A stretch of DNA of 5,780 bases from Clostridiaceae bacterium (GTDB lineage: Bacteria; Bacillota; Clostridia; Lutisporales; Lutisporaceae), in NCBI GenBank assembly GCA_028697435.1, contig JAQVFD010000148.1, positions 1 through 5,780 on the forward strand, read 5' to 3'. Both the position numbers and the translations under genes were made by a program. The notes beneath the pieces are model-generated. The model was not told the DNA's origin. It saw only the letters and a program-made list of their open reading frames with translations, and did not search any database. Shown piece by piece: positions 1 through 5,250 of this stretch (the first letter of the stretch is position 1; the number at the start of each line of letters is the position of its first letter).

Positions 1-641
1 TCAAAAAGTGTAAAAAGCAATTTGGCGTCAGCTTCCTCAAAACTATATCTCGAGTGCTCGAATTCCGCTGTCTTAAATACATCTCCATAGTTTATCCCGG
101 AAACCCATTCGATATCGAACACATTATTTATGTTCTGAATATACATTGCTATTCTCTCAAGACCATAGGTCAGTTCCGCAGACTCTAACTGGCAGTCTAT
201 GCTTCCTACCTGCTGGAAGTATGTATACTGGGTTATTTCCATTCCGTCCAGCCATACCTCCCACCCAAGGCCCCAGGCTCCTAAAGTCGGAGCTTCCCAG
301 TTATCCTCTACAAATCGTATATCATGTTTTACCGGATCAATCCCCAATGCTTTAAGGCTTCCTAAATACAGGTCCTGCACATTATCGGGAGATGGCTTCA
401 ATATTACCTGAAATTGATGATGCTGATACAATCTGTTGGGGTTCTCTCCATATCTTGCATCTGCCGGTCTCCTTGAAGGTTCCACATAAGCAACTCTCCA
501 AGGCTCCGGTCCCAAGGCTTTCAAAAAGGTATAAGGGCTCATAGTGCCTGCACCCTTCTCCACATCGTAAGGCTGTGCAATAATGCAATGCTGGTCAGCC
601 CAGTATTTTTGCAACGTTAAGATAATCTCTTGAAATGTCAT
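1..641 (-). CDS. glyQ: Glycyl-tRNA synthetase alpha subunit (N-terminal 213 residues; 3' end beyond window)
   Basis: This is the catalytic alpha subunit of the heterotetrameric class II glycyl-tRNA synthetase, which activates glycine with ATP and charges tRNA-Gly in the cytoplasm. Reading from ATG at 641, 213 codons are open to the left edge with no stop; the family is usually about 290-300 residues, so roughly the last quarter is missing. Visible family landmarks are QPYDVEKGAGTMSP (23-36), the motif-2 region EPSRRPADARYGENPNR (54-70) followed by LYQHHQFQVILKPSP (71-85), the WEAPTLGAWGLGWEVWLDGMEI block (115-136) and the LESAELTYGLERIAMY region (152-167). The start is supported by AGGAGGG at 649-655, 7 bases upstream; an ATG at 646-648 is out of frame and too close to that site. 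The gene lies directly behind a glycine T-box leader, so it is controlled by uncharged tRNA-Gly. The beta-subunit gene glyS is expected just outside the left edge, but that cannot be seen. Confidence 0.98.
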   Translation of the reverse strand, partial: MTFQEIILTLQKYWADQHCIIAQPYDVEKGAGTMSPYTFLKALGPEPWRVAYVEPSRRPADARYGENPNRLYQHHQFQVILKPSPDNVQDLYLGSLKALGIDPVKHDIRFVEDNWEAPTLGAWGLGWEVWLDGMEITQYTYFQQVGSIDCQLESAELTYGLERIAMYIQNINNVFDIEWVSGINYGDVFKTAEFEHSRYSFEEADAKLLFTLF

Positions 642-660
642 TTTTCATCCCTCCTAAATA

Positions 661-704
661 AAATATAAAGACCCTTCATCCCTCGAAGCAAGGGACGAAA
701 GGTC
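661..704 (-). terminator. Rho-independent terminator of the glyQ T-box
   Basis: On the minus strand GACCTTTCGTCCCT (691-704) pairs with AGGGATGAAGGGTC (670-683) across a 7-base loop. This gives a 14-bp stem with two G-U wobbles, followed by a T-rich run (661-669 and beyond). The first strand of this stem ends in the CCCT that would otherwise pair with the AGGG of the T-box to form the antiterminator. The two structures are therefore mutually exclusive, as expected for a transcriptional T-box switch. Confidence 0.95.
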
Positions 705-875
705 TACTTCCGCGGTTCCACCCTTTTTGGCTTGAAAATCCATCCAAGCCCTCTTTTCTCAAGCTTATGCTCCAAAGTGCCCGTAATCCCGTGCACTGCC
801 GGTTCACACCACCTCCGGCTCTCTGATAATGCACTTCCTGACTACTCCTCTTCTTCAACACATTACTAACGTTTA
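661..875 (-). ncRNA. Glycine T-box riboswitch leader of glyQ
   Basis: This is a tRNA-sensing leader RNA that lets transcription continue into glyQ when uncharged tRNA-Gly binds. The invariant T-box AGGGTGGAACCGCG is perfect at 711-724. Its UGGA (717-720) can pair with a UCCA acceptor end, which fits the U discriminator base typical of bacterial tRNA-Gly. Stem I carries AGAGAG and a CCGG...CCGG distal hairpin with a GGTGTGA loop (about 800-827), typical of the platform that docks on the tRNA elbow. The likely specifier codon is GGC (Gly) at 779-781, followed by A, in the context ACGGGCACTTTGGAGC, which resembles the known glyQS leaders. Stem III is a GGCTTG/CAAGCC hairpin (729-750). The competing terminator is at 661-704. 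The 5' end is inferred from the promoter, not seen. Confidence 0.97.
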
Positions 876-880
876 ACACT

Positions 881-909
881 AATTTAGCAAATCATATATA
901 TTTTGTCAA
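881..909 (-). promoter_or_regulatory. Sigma-A type promoter for the T-box/glyQ unit
   Basis: On the minus strand a consensus -35 TTGACA (904-909) is followed after exactly 17 bases by TAAATT (881-886; four of six consensus positions). A TG at the extended -10 position lies just before it (TGCTAAATT). Transcription would begin near 872-876, immediately upstream of the T-box Stem I. The -35 box lies 40 bases past the stop of the DUF4342 gene. I see no convincing terminator in that gap, so some read-through from the upstream operon is possible. The 642-949 interval contains only this promoter, the T-box leader, the terminator and the glyQ ribosome binding site. Confidence 0.85.
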
Positions 910-949
910 TACGCCGGATGCTTTACACTAAACATTTTCATGACATGCA

Positions 950-1420
950 TTATTGTGTATACATATTATCCGAATCTACAACACTCTTCATTTTATTTGC
1001 CAAGTCATCTGCTGTATTTGTGATTGCTTCCGATACATTAATAGTCTGTTTGTTAGGTCTTTCTACTTCTATAATACATTTTGAAAGCAATGCAACTGCC
1101 GTTCCTATTGCCGTAAGCTGCGGTATCACAACAGCGCTTATTGCTCCTGCAGTTACGGGAATGTCAAGTATTACATAATCATCCTTCTTGACTCTTATTC
1201 TGTTTACGTTACCGGATTTAACAATTCCCTTCAACTTTTCAACAGCCTCATTACCTTTGACGGAGATAGTCTCCGTCCACCTTTTATCTCCTGCCTCTTC
1301 AATATTTATCAAGGCATCCACTACATTTCCATTTGCGGCTTCCAGAGCCTCCTTTGCTTCCTTATAGGTCACTCCTGTTCTATCTCTTATGATGTCAACC
1401 TTTTCCAGACTTATATCCAT
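950..1420 (-). CDS. Small UBA-like / DUF4342 protein
   Basis: This is a 156-residue protein of unknown function. Residues about 4-42 (LEKVDIIRDRTGVTYKEAKE and on to ALINIEE) read as a three-helix UBA-like fold of the kind found at the N-terminus of elongation factor Ts and in NAC-type proteins, with the typical GVTY-EAKEAL and NGNVVDAL pattern. Residues about 45-120 match my recollection of DUF4342. Between D86 and K114 there is no charged residue (IPVTAGAISAVVIPQLTAIG and on), so this stretch could be a membrane-associated or buried hairpin. A polar, acidic tail follows. The start at 1418-1420 is supported by AAAGGAG (1429-1435), 8 bases upstream. The gene lies 32 bases after recO and is probably the last gene of that operon, ahead of the glyQ promoter. 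I cannot assign a function. The domain call rests on pattern memory, not on a search. Confidence 0.85.
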   Translation of the reverse strand: MDISLEKVDIIRDRTGVTYKEAKEALEAANGNVVDALINIEEAGDKRWTETISVKGNEAVEKLKGIVKSGNVNRIRVKKDDYVILDIPVTAGAISAVVIPQLTAIGTAVALLSKCIIEVERPNKQTINVSEAITNTADDLANKMKSVVDSDNMYTQ

Positions 1421-1452
1421 GGAACTTACTCCTTTCAGAACACTTATAATTT

Positions 1453-2208
1453 TTACCGGGAATTCAAATCCTTCATTGAATCCAAAAATTCAAGGGACTT
1501 AAACCTTTTATCCAAGTGACTTTGGATGAAGGACCTTGCTATTCTATCAATTTCATTAAAAATAGTATTATCAATTTTCTTAGTATTTAGTCTGGAAATT
1601 TCGATGTTCAACAAAAATTTAATAGCTTCAGCCGTACCTTGGCTTATCTTGAAAGCTTCTTCATCATTGCCGCAATCGCTGCATATTACTCCGCCCAAAT
1701 CAATACTGAATCTGTTATATTCTTCACGGGGTTTCCTGCATATGGCGCATCTCACGACATTTGGCCTGTACCCGCTGATATCCATAAGTTTGAGCTGGTA
1801 ACCAAGGTTAAGTATCCCCATTGGTATATTTTCAGTGGAAAGATAGTAGAGTGTCTTGGCAAGCAGCAAAAACAACCTTTCGCTGGGGATATCCTCATCG
1901 GAAACGGCTTCTGCAAGCTCTGCAAAATACGTTGCATATGAAAGCCTCAAAAGGTCCTTCCTTATATTATAAAAGGTTTCTCTCGTTACAGCCTGGGAAA
2001 TGTGATAAAAGTTTGTCCCCTTGTATAACACAAACTCACTGAAAGCAAAAATTTCAGAGGATGAGAGAAGGCTGCTCTTAGGTTTTCGGCAGCCTTTGGC
2101 AATCCCTTTGATTTTTCCGTTGTTTCTAGTAAGTATTGTGAGTATTTTATCGGCTTCCCCCAGGTTGGTATACCTAAGGACTATTCCTTCTGTCTTGGAT
2201 ATCGGCAT
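1453..2208 (-). CDS. recO: DNA repair protein RecO
   Basis: RecO is a recombination mediator that works with RecR (and RecF) to load RecA on SSB-coated single-stranded DNA and to anneal strands. The product has 251 residues, normal for the family. The N-terminal OB-fold begins with the typical TEGIVLRYTNLGEADKILTI (6-25), followed by the basic GIAKGCRKPKSSL segment (35-47). The helical middle domain is followed by a zinc-binding module with C154, C157, C176 and C179, so the zinc-finger cysteines are complete. The ATG at 2206-2208 is preceded by GGGAGTGA (2213-2220), in which the terminal TGA is the stop codon of era. The two genes are 4 bases apart and probably translationally coupled. The era-recO pair is a common Firmicute arrangement. 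Confidence 0.97.
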   Translation of the reverse strand: MPISKTEGIVLRYTNLGEADKILTILTRNNGKIKGIAKGCRKPKSSLLSSSEIFAFSEFVLYKGTNFYHISQAVTRETFYNIRKDLLRLSYATYFAELAEAVSDEDIPSERLFLLLAKTLYYLSTENIPMGILNLGYQLKLMDISGYRPNVVRCAICRKPREEYNRFSIDLGGVICSDCGNDEEAFKISQGTAEAIKFLLNIEISRLNTKKIDNTIFNEIDRIARSFIQSHLDKRFKSLEFLDSMKDLNSR

Positions 2209-2212
2209 AAAA

Positions 2213-3115
2213 TCACTCCCAATTATACCCGAAATACTTTAGCGCACTCCTGCTGTCACGCCAGTTATTTCTCACTTTGACCCAAAGCTGAAGATTAATC
2301 TTGCAATGCAGCAGGTTTTCTATGTCGACTCTTGACCTGATGCCTATCTCTTTCAGCATCCTGCCCTTCTTTCCGATTATTATCGCCTTATGTGAATCCT
2401 TCTCACAGTATATTGTAGCCTCAATATCTATCAGGTCCTTATTATCTCTTTCCTTCATTGAAGTTATCTCCACGGCTGTGCCATGAGGCACTTCTTCAGA
2501 CGTAAGTTCAAGTATCTTCTCTCTTATAATTTCTGATACAATGAACTTCTCAGGCACATCAGTATATATATCCTCAGGAAAATACTTGGGTCCTACCGGC
2601 AGATGTTTCACTATCTCTTTCAAAAGCTCATCCAGATTCTCTCCGGTGTTTGCCGAAACAGGTATTATGCTATCAAAATAATCCTCATGCATTATTAAGG
2701 AAGCCGCAATCTGCTCCAATCTGGGCTTTGGTATTTTATCAATCTTGTTCAGCACAAGTATAACCGGTGAGTCAACCATTTCTGCCACTTCTGCGGCATA
2801 CATATCCCCCGGACCTATCTCTGTAGAACAGTCAAACATAACTACAACTACATCCACGCCTTTCAAAGACTCGGTTGCTGCTTTTACCATATACTCCCCA
2901 AGCATGTGTCTTGGCTTATGTATCCCGGGAGTATCAATAAAAACTATCTGGTACTCATTTGTTGTATATATGCAGCGGATTGAGTTCCTCGTAGTCTGGG
3001 GTTTGCTGGATATAATAGATACCCGCTCCCCTAACAGTTTGTTTATAAGGGTTGACTTGCCTACATTCGGTCTTCCGATAATTGTTACAAATCCTGACTT
3101 AAATTTTGTATCCAT
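2213..3115 (-). CDS. era: GTPase Era, 16S rRNA/30S assembly factor
   Basis: Era is an essential or near-essential GTPase that binds the 3' end of 16S rRNA and helps mature the 30S subunit. The 300 residues match the usual length. The G domain shows G1 GRPNVGKST (14-22), the switch-I TTRN (41-44), G3 DTPG (61-64), G4 NKID (123-126) and G5 SAN (154-156). The C-terminal KH domain contains the GKKG loop (248-251) within AIIIGKKGRMLKEIG, then LQLWVKVRNNWR (275-286) and the terminal LKYFGYN. All catalytic and RNA-binding motifs are intact. The start ATG at 3113-3115 has AAGGAG (3122-3127) upstream, which overlaps the TAA stop of cdd (3126-3128). YbeY, encoded two genes upstream of it in the transcript order, acts on the same rRNA end, so the cluster has a ribosome-maturation theme. 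Confidence 0.99.
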   Translation of the reverse strand: MDTKFKSGFVTIIGRPNVGKSTLINKLLGERVSIISSKPQTTRNSIRCIYTTNEYQIVFIDTPGIHKPRHMLGEYMVKAATESLKGVDVVVVMFDCSTEIGPGDMYAAEVAEMVDSPVILVLNKIDKIPKPRLEQIAASLIMHEDYFDSIIPVSANTGENLDELLKEIVKHLPVGPKYFPEDIYTDVPEKFIVSEIIREKILELTSEEVPHGTAVEITSMKERDNKDLIDIEATIYCEKDSHKAIIIGKKGRMLKEIGIRSRVDIENLLHCKINLQLWVKVRNNWRDSRSALKYFGYNWE

Positions 3116-3125
3116 AATTTACTCC

Positions 3126-3506
3126 TTAGAATTCTACAAAAGCCTCGGGTAATAGCTCTCCTATAGTATGAATCCTTACTTTATCTCCGCTCTTTGTAAT
3201 AAGCTTTATATCCAAACCCCATTCGGACATAAACTGCCTGCAAATACCGCAGGGATATGTAAACCCTTTAAGTTTGCTGGCAACAGCGATAGCTTCAAAC
3301 TCCCTCTCCCCTTCAGATATTGCCTTTGAAAATGCAACTCTTTCGGCGCATATGGTTGCTCCAAAGGATGAGTTTTCAATATTGCAGCCGGTATATATTT
3401 TACCGCTTTTGGTCAGCAATGCAGCCCCAACCTTAAAATTCGAATACTTTACATGGGCATACTCCATTGCTTCCTCTGCCTTTTCAATCAGTATGTCATA
3501 ATTCAT
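3126..3506 (-). CDS. cdd: Cytidine deaminase (homotetrameric type)
   Basis: This enzyme converts cytidine and deoxycytidine to uridine and deoxyuridine in pyrimidine salvage. With the ATG at 3504-3506 it has 126 residues, matching short tetrameric deaminases of the Bacillus type. In this numbering the zinc site is CAE (C53, A54, E55, with E55 as proton shuttle) plus PCGIC (C86 and C89). The nucleoside-binding GCNIENSSFGATICAER block precedes and includes the first zinc motif. A GTG at 3513-3515 in the same frame would add three residues. However, that GTG shares a base with the AAGGAG ribosome binding site (3515-3520), while the ATG sits 8 bases beyond it, so I chose the ATG. The stop of the upstream lipoprotein gene lies inside this start region, 5 bases before the ATG, which suggests coupled translation. 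The cdd-era pairing is common in Firmicutes. Confidence 0.97.
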   Translation of the reverse strand: MNYDILIEKAEEAMEYAHVKYSNFKVGAALLTKSGKIYTGCNIENSSFGATICAERVAFSKAISEGEREFEAIAVASKLKGFTYPCGICRQFMSEWGLDIKLITKSGDKVRIHTIGELLPEAFVEF

Positions 3507-3511
3507 ATTCT

Positions 3512-4564
3512 TCACTCCTTTATATCAACCTTTACATAGTCCGGAACAATCTGCACCCATGTAACACCTTTATTCATAAGTATTTCTTTACCCTGAAGGT
3601 CCTTATATACCTCCTTTGCGCTCCTGTTATCCTTACTCCATTCTATCTCTATAAGCTTTCCTCCGCTTAAGTAATATCCCCTGCCCTTGCCGATATTCTT
3701 AATCTCCAACCGGCCTACATCATCAAGAACCTTTCTGGTGGTTTTTTCAACAATTATGTTAGCAGCAGCTATGTCTTTACCCGATTCCTTGTCTTTAAGC
3801 CTTGTTCCGTTTATCATCCTATAATATAATTTGTCCTTTTCACTATATTCATATCCAACTACATAATTCTTGCTGTAATTAAATATAATTGAGCGTGTAT
3901 TCTTTCCATCCGGTTCAATAAATTCTTCGTTGAATTTGAAATATTCGGGTGCGGTTTTATTATTGAATTTATTGCTTTCCATTACTTCTCTCATAAGTTT
4001 GGTACTTGTATAGAGATTATGCGGCATCTTTCTGTCCTTTGATCTCCAGAAGCATGGGGAACCTTTCAAGTCGTTCAGTGTATTGACTTTTAGTGTGACC
4101 AGGTCCTGAAGCGCCTGTGGACTCCCCCCGCAGTGCACGTAGACGGCATTGAATTCCAGAGCCTTATCTATAAAATATGGTCTTGCACTTCTCACCGGGC
4201 CGATTTTGTCTGTATGATTGTGATGGAAAACTGCCATATATCTCGTGATATTGCCTTCAACAGGAATTTCATATACAATCTCCGCTTCTGAAAGTCCTGA
4301 TTGGGGTCTAGCGTTATATTCATTATCTATCATCACAGCTATGGGTCTGAGCTTCAAATCAGCCTCAATTGTTACCAGTTCTCCCGTTAAAGGGCAAGGA
4401 GTGCCTTTGGGAGGTTCAGGTACCGGAGTTGGCTCCTCAATAGGTTCAGGTTCAATCTCCGGTTCAATATTTGATACAGGCTCAGTCTCTTTGCTGCACC
4501 CGGAAAATAATACTGCGATAATGCACATAATAATAAGCGTAAATTGCCATCTCTTATTTTTCAT
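3512..4564 (-). CDS. DUF3048 (YerB-type) lipoprotein
   Basis: This is a predicted surface lipoprotein of 350 residues and unsettled function. The signal peptide has a basic start (MKNKR), a hydrophobic core (about 8-20) and a lipobox LFSGC with the modified cysteine at C23. A Glu/Pro-rich spacer (about 26-52) probably holds the folded part away from the membrane. The N-terminal DUF3048 part runs from about CPLTG (57-61) and contains RPIAVMIDNEYNARPQSGLS (73-92), EAEIVYEIPVEGNITRYMAV and the IGPVRSARPYF block (121-131). A C-terminal half (about 225-345) is rich in beta-type sequence and ends in VTWVQIVPDYV. ATG at 4562-4564 has AGAGGG (4571-4576) upstream, a moderate site. The gene occupies the place where dgkA often lies, between ybeY and cdd. 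The family resembles Bacillus subtilis YerB. A cell-envelope role is inference. Confidence 0.93.
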   Translation of the reverse strand: MKNKRWQFTLIIMCIIAVLFSGCSKETEPVSNIEPEIEPEPIEEPTPVPEPPKGTPCPLTGELVTIEADLKLRPIAVMIDNEYNARPQSGLSEAEIVYEIPVEGNITRYMAVFHHNHTDKIGPVRSARPYFIDKALEFNAVYVHCGGSPQALQDLVTLKVNTLNDLKGSPCFWRSKDRKMPHNLYTSTKLMREVMESNKFNNKTAPEYFKFNEEFIEPDGKNTRSIIFNYSKNYVVGYEYSEKDKLYYRMINGTRLKDKESGKDIAAANIIVEKTTRKVLDDVGRLEIKNIGKGRGYYLSGGKLIEIEWSKDNRSAKEVYKDLQGKEILMNKGVTWVQIVPDYVKVDIKE

Positions 4565-4622
4565 TTGAGACCCTCTTTCATAAAGTTTATTCGTTCCCCT
4601 CAGTTTCAGAGCACTACCCTCA

Positions 4623-4654
4623 TCTAGTGTCTGGTGTCTAGTGTCTGGTGTCTA
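4623..4654 (-). repeat. Heptamer tandem array at the 3' end of ybeY (array C)
   Basis: On the plus strand this reads TCTAGTG, TCTGGTG, TCTAGTG, TCTGGTG, TCTA: four and a half 7-base units that alternate A and G at the fourth position, giving a perfect 14-base period. In the transcribed direction the unit is AGACACY. The array begins with the ybeY stop codon itself (TAG at 4652-4654 is the first three bases of TAGACAC). The rest of the 87-base gap to the lipoprotein gene (4565-4622) holds only that gene's ribosome binding site and nothing else I can recognise. Confidence 0.95.
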
Positions 4655-5134
4655 AAAAAGGTTCAACCTTTTTAATATTTCTTCCTGCTTATCGAACATT
4701 TCACCCTCCGAAGCTTCTTCATCGTGGTCATAGCCCAGAAGATGCAACATCCCGTGTATCAGCAGAAAAGCCAGTTCCCGATTAAAGCTGTGTCCGTATT
4801 CCTCTGACTGTTCCAATGCTTTTTCCATTGATATGACTATATCACCCAATGCAATTTCCTCTTCTATATATTCGGCATTTTCATCCTCTGCATTAAGCTC
4901 TTCTTCAATGAATTCCACCAGAGGGAACGATAGTACGTCTGTTTCCTTGTCTATATTCCTGTACTCCTTGTTCAAGCTTCTCATCTCTTCATTGCCCACA
5001 AAAGAGATACTGACCTCAAATTCATCTTCACATTCCTCATAAGTAAGAACCTTTTCAACTACTTGTACAACAAAGGCTTCCATAACCTCATCAACTATTA
5101 TTTCTTCCTGCCTATTGTCTATTAATACCGACAT
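4652..5134 (-). CDS. ybeY: Endoribonuclease YbeY, rRNA maturation factor
   Basis: YbeY is a metal-dependent single-strand endoribonuclease involved in 16S rRNA 3'-end maturation and late 70S ribosome quality control. The 160-residue product carries the signature HGMLHLLGYDH (127-137), giving the three zinc ligands H127, H131 and H137. It also has the conserved NKEYRNIDKETDVLSFP block (55-71, with R59) and LGDIVIS (97-103). Between DVLSFP and LGDIVIS is a strongly acidic stretch (about 74-94, rich in E and D) that looks longer than in many homologues. The start at 5132-5134 has a near-perfect AAGGAGGT (5141-5148), 6 bases upstream. It follows pgpH by 115 bases of repeat-rich DNA, and its stop codon belongs to a tandem heptamer array. 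The pgpH-ybeY order is standard in Firmicutes. Confidence 0.98.
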   Translation of the reverse strand: MSVLIDNRQEEIIVDEVMEAFVVQVVEKVLTYEECEDEFEVSISFVGNEEMRSLNKEYRNIDKETDVLSFPLVEFIEEELNAEDENAEYIEEEIALGDIVISMEKALEQSEEYGHSFNRELAFLLIHGMLHLLGYDHDEEASEGEMFDKQEEILKRLNLF

Positions 5135-5152
5135 ATGATTACCTCCTTATTT

Positions 5153-5180
5153 CAGATGCCAGATACCAGACACCAGAATT
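5153..5180 (-). repeat. Degenerate heptamer array upstream of ybeY (array A)
   Basis: On the plus strand the units are CAGATGC (5153-5159), CAGATAC (5160-5166), CAGACAC (5167-5173) and a decayed CAGAATT (5174-5180). Read on the minus (transcribed) strand the family unit is GTGTCTG, the reverse complement of the unit transcribed from array C. The array ends only 4 bases before the ybeY ribosome binding site. The 19 bases 5159-5177 match the reverse complement of 4623-4641 at 16 of 19 positions. Confidence 0.85.
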
Positions 5181-5221
5181 CAGGGTCGGGCTTCGTACCC
5201 TCGCGCTTCGTAGACCCGCCC
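5181..5221. repeat. GC-rich core with a direct repeat and inverted repeat in the pgpH-ybeY spacer
   Basis: This GC-rich block stands out from its AT-rich surroundings. It contains GCTTCGTA twice (5190-5197 and 5205-5212, 15 bases apart, each inside CGNGCTTCGTA). It also contains GGGTC (5183-5187) facing GACCC (5213-5217). On the transcribed strand AGGG-C-GGG could pair with CCC-GA-CCCT to make a hairpin. There is no T-run after it in either direction, so I do not call it a terminator. It sits between arrays A and B, and the three parts look like one composite intergenic element. Confidence 0.7.
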
Positions 5222-5229
5222 TAACTCTC

Positions 5230-5250
5230 GTGACTTGTGACTCGTGACTT
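5230..5250 (-). repeat. Heptamer tandem array at the 3' end of pgpH (array B)
   Basis: The plus strand reads GTGACTT (5230-5236), GTGACTC (5237-5243), GTGACTT (5244-5250): three exact-period 7-base units. The transcribed unit is RAGTCAC. The array abuts the pgpH stop codon, with its last base at 5250 shared with the TAA. The unit differs from those of arrays A and C mainly by A versus T at its fourth base, so all three fit GTGNCTN, apart from a decayed third position in some units of array A. Confidence 0.9.

Noticed and set aside
382..588. Minus-strand open frame of 68 codons
   Set aside because: It overlaps glyQ in another frame; glyQ is unmistakable across the whole stretch.
676..879. Minus-strand open frame of 67 codons
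   Set aside because: It lies entirely within the T-box leader RNA, whose structure explains the sequence.
903..1178. Plus-strand open frame of 91 codons
   Set aside because: It lies opposite the DUF4342 gene and the glyQ promoter, has no convincing ribosome binding site, and its product resembles no family. It is a shadow of the minus-strand gene.
4245..4568. Plus-strand open frame of 107 codons with a Gly/Ser-rich product
   Set aside because: It is antisense to the lipoprotein gene; the Gly/Ser repeats are the reverse reading of the Glu/Pro linker codons.
4655..4673. Possible terminator hairpin (AAAAAGG, loop TTGAA, CCTTTTT) at the end of ybeY
   Set aside because: The stem has only two G-C pairs, it lies inside the last codons of ybeY, and its T-run is part of the stem. 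It is too weak to call.
5153..5250. CRISPR-like array
   Set aside because: The units are 7 bases with no spacers and are degenerate tandem repeats, not repeat-spacer units.
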